From positions 1 through 5,844 of the forward strand of contig JAPKZM010000154.1 in assembly GCA_026393775.1 (NCBI GenBank): a stretch of 5,844 nt of DNA, given 5' to 3'. Below the pieces are notes generated by a model that did no database searches, had not been told where the DNA came from, and saw nothing but the letters and a program-made list of their open reading frames with translations. A program made the translations under genes and the position numbers. This DNA is from Candidatus Aminicenantota bacterium (GTDB lineage Bacteria; Acidobacteriota; Aminicenantia; UBA2199). Each line of letters opens with the position of its first letter. The first letter of the stretch is position 1. Positions 1 through 4,190 of the stretch are shown one piece after another.

Positions 1-138
1 GATATTCATGCCGCTGGGATGGGAGAAATGCCCGGTGACGTCCATGCTGGCCGGGGGAGCCGAGGCGCAGGTGCAAAGCAGGAGGAATGAACACACAATG
101 GCGGATAAACGGAATTTGGTTTTCCACTTTCTTTTCAT
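1..138 (-). CDS. Exported protein of unknown function, N-terminal fragment (continues beyond window start)
   Basis: Only the first 46 codons are in the window; the frame is open to base 1. The product starts MKRKWKTKFR, followed by a hydrophobic stretch (about residues 11-24, including SFLLLC) and a small-residue region CASAPPAS. This is a typical Sec signal peptide with plausible signal peptidase I cleavage after ASA (residue 27). Cys22 and Cys24 are near a lipobox position, but LLLC and LCTC are poor lipoboxes, so a lipoprotein is possible and not preferred. The mature part visible (SMDVTGHFSHPSGMNI) is too short to assign a family. The ATG at 138 is chosen because AAGGAG lies 8 bases upstream; the in-frame ATG at 144 is only 2 bases from it. 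The gene follows the cyclophilin gene by 31 bases on the same strand and is probably the next gene of that operon. Confidence 0.8.
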   Translation of the reverse strand, partial: MKRKWKTKFRLSAIVCSFLLLCTCASAPPASMDVTGHFSHPSGMNI

Positions 139-146
139 GGGCATGG

Positions 147-152
147 CTCCTT
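147..152 (-). promoter_or_regulatory. Ribosome binding site AAGGAG that fixes the start of the exported-protein gene
   Basis: Read on the minus strand, AAGGAG is followed by 8 bases and then the ATG at 138-136. A second in-frame ATG at 144-142 is only 2 bases from this site, too close for normal initiation, so the downstream ATG is the likely start. The site lies in the short gap after the cyclophilin stop codon, so the gene has its own initiation signal within the operon. Confidence 0.7.
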
Positions 153-169
153 CATGGCCCGCGCCGCGG

Positions 170-1126
170 TCACATGCCGATGAGCATGATGCCGAAAAGA
201 GACGCGAGCACGAGGAAAACGACCAACGTCAGCGCCCGCAGCCAGGGCCGCGTCTCCCGGCCGGCGGCCCAGGATGAACCCTCCCAGACCGGCGCTTCCC
301 TTCTCGCCCAACGCTGCCGGATGAACCCGCGCCAGCCCAGCCAGCCCGCCAGGGCCAGGATCAGGAAGAGGGTCAGATAATAGAAAAAGGTCATGCGCTC
401 GAAGCCGGCCTTGACGGCTTCCCTGATCACGCCGATGCCGGTCCCCCGCCAGGCCTTCGTCCCCGCGTTCCCCGGCAGCTCGGAGGGCTTCAGCAGGCGG
501 ATGAGCGAGGTGATGAGCACCGGTTTTTTCAGGTACTGCCCCTCGCACTCCATGCGCTGGATTCTCCTGACCACATCCATCCCTTTGACCACGCGCCCGA
601 AGGCGGCGAAGCCCTGGCCGTCGGGGTTGCGCCGGCCGCCGAAGTCGAGCTCGGGCTGGCGGCCGATGCAGATGAAGAAGCTGCTGCTGGCCGTGCCGGG
701 TACGTCGCGGGCCATCGACACGGTGCCGTCGCGGTGCTTCAGACCGGTCTGCGCCGTCGTCTCGTGGACGACGGGCGGGAAGCATTTCGCCTCGGCCACG
801 TCACCACCCTGGATCACTTCGATTTTTACCTTATTGTTCGGTTGGTTGTCCGGGGTCACGACACGGAAGAACGTGCTGTCGTTGTAGAGGCCGGCCTCGA
901 CGTAGCGCAGGAAGTTGGCCACGGTGAGCGGCGCCCGGTCGGGGTAGAGGCGGAATTGAATCTCGCCGGCAACGGTGCGCAGGCGGCAGGTGACCCAGTT
1001 TCCCTCGCTGAGCAGGCAGGAGCGGACTCCGAGCGGCACCAGGATGACGAATGCCAGCCCGGCGATGATCTTCAGCGTTGATGATGCATGTTTTTCTATT
1101 TTATTTGCAGCCAGTGATCTCCTCAC
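170..1126 (-). CDS. Membrane-anchored cyclophilin-type peptidyl-prolyl cis-trans isomerase with C-terminal two-helix extension
   Basis: The 318-residue protein catalyses cis-trans isomerisation of Xaa-Pro bonds, probably in envelope protein folding. An N-terminal membrane segment or signal anchor spans about residues 19-36. The cyclophilin domain covers about 44-211 and shows the family blocks: VANFLRYVEAGLY (68-81), FFRVV with Arg88 equivalent to Arg55 of human CypA, IQGGD (Gln106), GTVSMAR, SSFFICIG (Phe151 equivalent to CypA Phe113) and FAAFGRVVKGMDVV. The usual SQFF is SSFF, and a GGRRNPDGQG insertion precedes FAAFG, as I recall from an acidobacterial-type subfamily. Past residue 211, where such proteins normally end, about 107 residues follow with two hydrophobic helices (about 247-266 and 297-317). 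The start is GTG, overlapping the TAG of the upstream gene by one base (TAGTG). No in-frame ATG lies before the membrane segment, so the exact start is uncertain; translational coupling is likely. It is co-transcribed with the beta-sandwich protein gene upstream. Confidence 0.9.
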   Translation of the reverse strand: MRRSLAANKIEKHASSTLKIIAGLAFVILVPLGVRSCLLSEGNWVTCRLRTVAGEIQFRLYPDRAPLTVANFLRYVEAGLYNDSTFFRVVTPDNQPNNKVKIEVIQGGDVAEAKCFPPVVHETTAQTGLKHRDGTVSMARDVPGTASSSFFICIGRQPELDFGGRRNPDGQGFAAFGRVVKGMDVVRRIQRMECEGQYLKKPVLITSLIRLLKPSELPGNAGTKAWRGTGIGVIREAVKAGFERMTFFYYLTLFLILALAGWLGWRGFIRQRWARREAPVWEGSSWAAGRETRPWLRALTLVVFLVLASLFGIMLIGM

Positions 1127-1977
1127 TAGTTCATGTCAACGTAGAAGCTGTCCACCTCGAGGTGCATGGCCTGGTCCATCGTGTGCACGGCGATGGCCAC
1201 GAGGCGTGGATCGTAGGTCGCGTCGGTAAACGAGTATACCAGGGTGTCGTTGGCGTACAGTTTGTAATCGCCGCCGGCTTTGACGATCTTGTAGGTGTTC
1301 CAGGTGCCCAGCCCGGTCAGGATGGCTGGGCTGACCTCCCAATGCGAGGGGGAGGTGGTGATCCAATCGTAACTAACGACGGTCGATTGCGAGTAATTCC
1401 AGCCTTGCACCTTGCGGATGAAAAAGTTGCCGTCGCCGTAGAACATGAACTGGTAGCCGTTGGCAGCCTGCATGCTGGAATCGGTTGTCAGCAGCAGCCC
1501 GAAGGGGCCGACATTGCCGGTGATGCGCATGCGGACGGTGACGGTATAGTTGGCCTTGGTCCAGGCACGGTTGTACAGGCTCCACTCCCACCAGGTGTCA
1601 GGAGCGGCGCTGCCGTGGGCCTTCTGGCAGACATAATAGCCTCCGGCCACGGTCCAGGCGCTCGCTGTGCGCGGCAGCCACAAGGCGTCGGCGGCGCTGT
1701 CGAAATCGTCGTGAATCTTCTCCGAGTCCTTCTTGAGGACCAGGAAGTAGAGTGCCGCGGCGGCGGCCAGGACGCCGACCCCGATCAGGATCAGGGGCAG
1801 GATGCTTTTTTTCTTGATCACCGGTTTACTAACGGCGGTTTTTTCGACGGCCATGGGCGAAATGCCTTCGTTTTCCGAGGCGGCGGGCAGGGGCGCGCTC
1901 GCCAGATAAGTGAGCCAGACGAATGTCACCAGCACGGCCAGGGTGATCCACTTCTTGTTCTTTTCCATTGCGCTCAT
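1126..1977 (-). CDS. Membrane-anchored protein with C-terminal LamG/concanavalin-like beta-sandwich domain
   Basis: The 283-residue product has no assignable enzymatic function. A hydrophobic N-terminal segment (about 10-28, ending LASAP) is a signal peptide or signal anchor. A spacer with a basic KKK patch (55-57) leads to a second strong membrane helix (about 59-80), followed by KK. Residues about 88-281 look like a jelly-roll domain of the LamG/concanavalin or DUF1080-like type: DDFDS at its start, alternating strands such as YTVTVRMRI, then YQFMFYGDGNFFI, WNTYKIVKAGGDYKLYANDTLVYSF and a final LEVDSFYVDMN strand. Such domains usually bind carbohydrate or protein. No catalytic residues can be recognised. 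The start ATG has AAGGAGG 9 bases upstream (1993-1987), which favours it over the ATG three codons later. A promoter lies at about 2045-2017, so this is the first gene of the operon with the cyclophilin. The assignment rests on the strand pattern and conserved-looking phrases, not on a search. Confidence 0.8.
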   Translation of the reverse strand: MSAMEKNKKWITLAVLVTFVWLTYLASAPLPAASENEGISPMAVEKTAVSKPVIKKKSILPLILIGVGVLAAAAALYFLVLKKDSEKIHDDFDSAADALWLPRTASAWTVAGGYYVCQKAHGSAAPDTWWEWSLYNRAWTKANYTVTVRMRITGNVGPFGLLLTTDSSMQAANGYQFMFYGDGNFFIRKVQGWNYSQSTVVSYDWITTSPSHWEVSPAILTGLGTWNTYKIVKAGGDYKLYANDTLVYSFTDATYDPRLVAIAVHTMDQAMHLEVDSFYVDMN

Positions 1978-2016
1978 TGTATTTTTCCTCCTTAATATAG
2001 AACCATTTTTGTAACA

Positions 2017-2045
2017 AATCTAAACCACGGAAAACAAAAAGTCAA
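2017..2045 (-). promoter_or_regulatory. Sigma70-like promoter for the beta-sandwich/cyclophilin operon
   Basis: On the minus strand TTGACT (2045-2040) is followed by a 17-base spacer and TAGATT (2022-2017), matching the -35 box at 5 of 6 positions and the -10 box at 4 of 6. Transcription would start near 2010, giving a leader of roughly 30 bases that contains AAGGAGG before the ATG at 1977. The promoter lies in the gap after the small membrane protein gene, so the three downstream genes can be transcribed independently of it. Prediction from sequence only. Confidence 0.5.
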
Positions 2046-2072
2046 GCAAGCCCGCCGCTATGCGGAATTTTC

Positions 2073-2579
2073 TCAGTTGTTCGGTATGTGCCGTTCGCTC
2101 AGATGGAGGCCCAATTTTTCGGTCAGAGCCAGGATTGGATGATCGCTTAAGTTCCAGTACAAACAGTAACTGAAAGTGCCATAAGGATCCAACTTAATTT
2201 TCACCTCGCGGCCCTGCAGGCGCAGGCCGCAGCAGCGGCGCCCGGCGTCGTAATGGAGGCATTCGTAACAAAAAGTCTGGAATCTGGGGTCGGCGGCCAT
2301 CATTTTTTCGAAATAGGCCCGCCGCTCGGCGGCCAGGGTGGGCAGCAGCTGCTCGATGCGGCTGGTTTTGGCATCGCGGCGCTTCCAGTATAAATAGTAG
2401 CCCAGCAGCCAAGAAAAGCCGGCGATGACCGTACCGCGGACTATCCATAACCCGAAATAACCCGGGTAGGAGAAGGTAGCGCTAAGAATATCCATGACGT
2501 TCACCGCGCCGATGAAGGCTAAGCCCAGCTTTGCCCACCACTTCCAGTCACGGAACAGGTTGGATAAAAAGTAATTCAT
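2073..2579 (-). CDS. Small two-helix membrane protein with cytoplasmic-type cysteine cluster, function unknown
   Basis: I do not recognise a family. The 168-residue protein has a short basic/aromatic N-terminus (FRDWKWWAK), two hydrophobic helices (about 17-35 and 44-64) and then a KRR stretch (66-68). The positive-inside rule places both ends in the cytoplasm. A charged helix (about 72-96) leads to a cysteine cluster: Cys104-x2-Cys107-x8-Cys116-Cys117, with a further Cys139 in FSYCLYW. The CxxC plus CC arrangement suggests metal binding or redox chemistry, but no known cluster-binding motif is matched exactly. It ends TGA at 2075-2073. The ATG at 2579 is the only in-frame ATG before a stop codon 9 bases upstream. 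There is no Shine-Dalgarno sequence, and a TATAAT box lies so close that the mRNA may be leaderless. It is divergent from the M16 genes and precedes the cyclophilin operon on the same strand, 95 bases from the next start. Confidence 0.8.
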   Translation of the reverse strand: MNYFLSNLFRDWKWWAKLGLAFIGAVNVMDILSATFSYPGYFGLWIVRGTVIAGFSWLLGYYLYWKRRDAKTSRIEQLLPTLAAERRAYFEKMMAADPRFQTFCYECLHYDAGRRCCGLRLQGREVKIKLDPYGTFSYCLYWNLSDHPILALTEKLGLHLSERHIPNN

Positions 2580-2587
2580 CAGCCATC

Positions 2588-2596
2588 ATTATAGCA
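2588..2596 (-). promoter_or_regulatory. Extended -10 promoter of the small membrane protein gene
   Basis: The minus strand reads TGCTATAAT: a perfect TATAAT (2593-2588) preceded by TG at the extended -10 position. No convincing -35 box sits 17-18 bases upstream (TTTCCT or TTTTCC), which extended -10 promoters do not need. The usual 6-8 base discriminator puts the transcription start at about 2582-2579, that is 0-3 bases before the ATG at 2579. Confidence 0.5.
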
Positions 2597-2599
2597 GGG

Positions 2600-2628
2600 T
2601 TGAAAATCAAAGGAAAAACCTTTACAAT
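2600..2628 (+). promoter_or_regulatory. Sigma70-like promoter for the M16 peptidase operon
   Basis: TTGAAA (2600-2605), a 17-base spacer and TACAAT (2623-2628) give 5 of 6 matches at -10 and 4 of 6 at -35 with ideal spacing. Transcription would begin near 2635, about 40 bases before the ATG at 2676. That leader contains AAGGAG at 2663-2668. The element overlaps the upstream part of the divergent minus-strand promoter. Confidence 0.6.
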
Positions 2629-2675
2629 TTGTCTTCGTATAAAAATTTTTCCATCGTCCGCCAAGGAGAGAAAAC

Positions 2676-4178
2676 ATGAGAAAAAAATGCCTGCGCACCG
2701 TTTTCATCTGCGCTGTCGGCTCGTTCCTACTGCTGGGCCAGCTCCACGCCCAAGCGCTGGAGGGGCTGAAGCGCCAGGTGACGGAAAAAACGCTGAAGAA
2801 CGGGATGAAATTCATCGTCATGGAGCAGCACCAGGTGCCGCTGGTCTCCTTCCACGTCTACGCCGACGTGGGCAGCGCCCAGGAGGTGCAGGGGATCACC
2901 GGCATCTCCCACCTGCTGGAACACATGGCCTTCAAGGGCAGCTCCACCCTGGGCACCAAGGATTATGCCGCCGAGGCCAAGGTCCTGGACGAGCTCGACC
3001 AGGCGTACCAGCTCCTGGCCCATGAGGAGCAGAAGCTGAAACCCGATGCGGCCCGGGTCGCCGAGCTGCAGAAAAAGTTCGCCGCGCTGCAGCAGCAGGC
3101 CAAGGAATTCGTCGTCAACAACGAATATTTCGATATCATGATGCAGAACGGGGACAACGGCGTCAACGCCTACACCAGCAGCGATGCCACCCAGTACATC
3201 AACTACTTGCCGGCCAACCGGCTGGAGTTCTGGATGGCCGTCACCTCCGACCGCTTCCTGAATCCGGTTTTCCGCGAATTCTACAAGGAACGCGACGTGG
3301 TCATGGAAGAACGGCGCCTGGGAGTGGAGACCCGGCCCAACAGCAAACTGTTCGAGGATTTGCTGGCCACCGCCTTCAAGGCTCATCCCTATCACCACAT
3401 GGTGGTGGGCCACATGGCCGACCTGAAGCGCATCACCCATCAGGATGTCAAAGATTATTTTAAAAAATATTATTCTCCCGCCAACCTGACCGCGGCCGTT
3501 GTCGGTGATGTCGACCCGCAGGAGGTTTTCCGTCTGGCCGAACTTTACTTCGGCCGCATCTCCAGTGACCCCAAGCCCGAACCGCTGCGCACCGTAGAGC
3601 CGGAGCAATGGGGGGAACGGCGGGCCACGGTCGTTGCCCAGTCCCAGCCCATCCTGATGTTCGGATACCACCGCCCGGCCGTCACCCATGGCGATGACCT
3701 AGCCCTGGAAGCCCTGTCCAACATCATCGGCAAGGGGCGCTCGTCGCGCCTGTGGGAAACGCTGGTGAAAAAAGAGAAAGCGGCAGCCGCTGTCGGCGTC
3801 ATGAACGGTTTTCCCGGCGACAAGTATCCGACCCTGATCGTTTTTTACGCGGTACCCAGTAAAGACCGTACCGCCGCGGAATGCCTGCAGCTGATCGACA
3901 AGGAGATCGGACGCCTGAAGACCGAGCCAGTCACGGCCCAGGAATTGACCAAATTCAAGCAGACCAAGAAAAAGAACACCCTCGACCAGTTGAAGGACAA
4001 CGCATCTCTCGCCTCCCTGCTCACCTATTATGACGTGGTCCAGGGCGACTGGCGCCTCCTCTTCGCTGAGATCAAACGGGTCGATGGACTGACCGCGACT
4101 GATATCCAACGCGTCGCAAATACGTATCTGGGAAACAACAACCGCACCGTTGGCGAGCTGATCCCGGAAAGCAAATAA
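2676..4178 (+). CDS. Exported zinc metallopeptidase of family M16 (insulinase/pitrilysin type), catalytic subunit
   Basis: The 500-residue protein is probably a periplasmic zinc endopeptidase that degrades or processes peptides. A signal peptide covers about residues 1-26 (basic MRKK, hydrophobic core, cleavage near LHAQA). The N-terminal M16 domain contains the inverted zinc motif HLLEH: His79 and His83 bind zinc and Glu82 is the catalytic base. The third ligand is expected at Glu212 in ERDVVMEE (205-212), aligned to pitrilysin ERNAVNAE. About 128 residues separate His83 from Glu212, against about 76 usually, because a charged helical stretch (about 97-155) is inserted. LPANRLEFW and the PYHHMVVGHMADL segment follow as in the family. 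The C-terminal M16 domain (about 270-495) has GRSSRL but Val364 and Ala371 where an Arg and Tyr are usual. AAGGAG lies 7 bases before the ATG. The next gene starts 12 bases after the stop and encodes the complementary M16 subunit. Confidence 0.93.
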   Translation: MRKKCLRTVFICAVGSFLLLGQLHAQALEGLKRQVTEKTLKNGMKFIVMEQHQVPLVSFHVYADVGSAQEVQGITGISHLLEHMAFKGSSTLGTKDYAAEAKVLDELDQAYQLLAHEEQKLKPDAARVAELQKKFAALQQQAKEFVVNNEYFDIMMQNGDNGVNAYTSSDATQYINYLPANRLEFWMAVTSDRFLNPVFREFYKERDVVMEERRLGVETRPNSKLFEDLLATAFKAHPYHHMVVGHMADLKRITHQDVKDYFKKYYSPANLTAAVVGDVDPQEVFRLAELYFGRISSDPKPEPLRTVEPEQWGERRATVVAQSQPILMFGYHRPAVTHGDDLALEALSNIIGKGRSSRLWETLVKKEKAAAAVGVMNGFPGDKYPTLIVFYAVPSKDRTAAECLQLIDKEIGRLKTEPVTAQELTKFKQTKKKNTLDQLKDNASLASLLTYYDVVQGDWRLLFAEIKRVDGLTATDIQRVANTYLGNNNRTVGELIPESK

Positions 4179-4190
4179 GGGGAGATCAAC

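Noticed and set aside
170..400. Tail of the cyclophilin resembling the C-terminus of NuoL/HyfB-type membrane subunits (RREAPVWE)
   Set aside because: The resemblance is limited to a few residues, the cysteine of the usual WxCG is missing and the following segment is too short. Probably chance.
393..887. Plus-strand open frames opposite the cyclophilin gene
   Set aside because: They are frame shadows in GC-rich sequence: no ribosome binding site, no family features, and the opposite strand carries a clear conserved cyclophilin.
2050..2066. Small inverted repeat CCGC-TAT-GCGG near the end of the small membrane protein gene
   Set aside because: The stem is only 4 bases with a 3-base loop. On the minus strand it is followed by GCGGGC, not T; the T run comes later and overlaps the promoter. 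Too weak for a terminator call.
2727..3689. A 320-codon minus-strand open frame opposite the first M16 gene
   Set aside because: It is antisense to a well-supported zinc peptidase, and its composition (Gly, Val, Leu, His, Asp) is typical of a reverse-complement shadow; no ribosome binding site.
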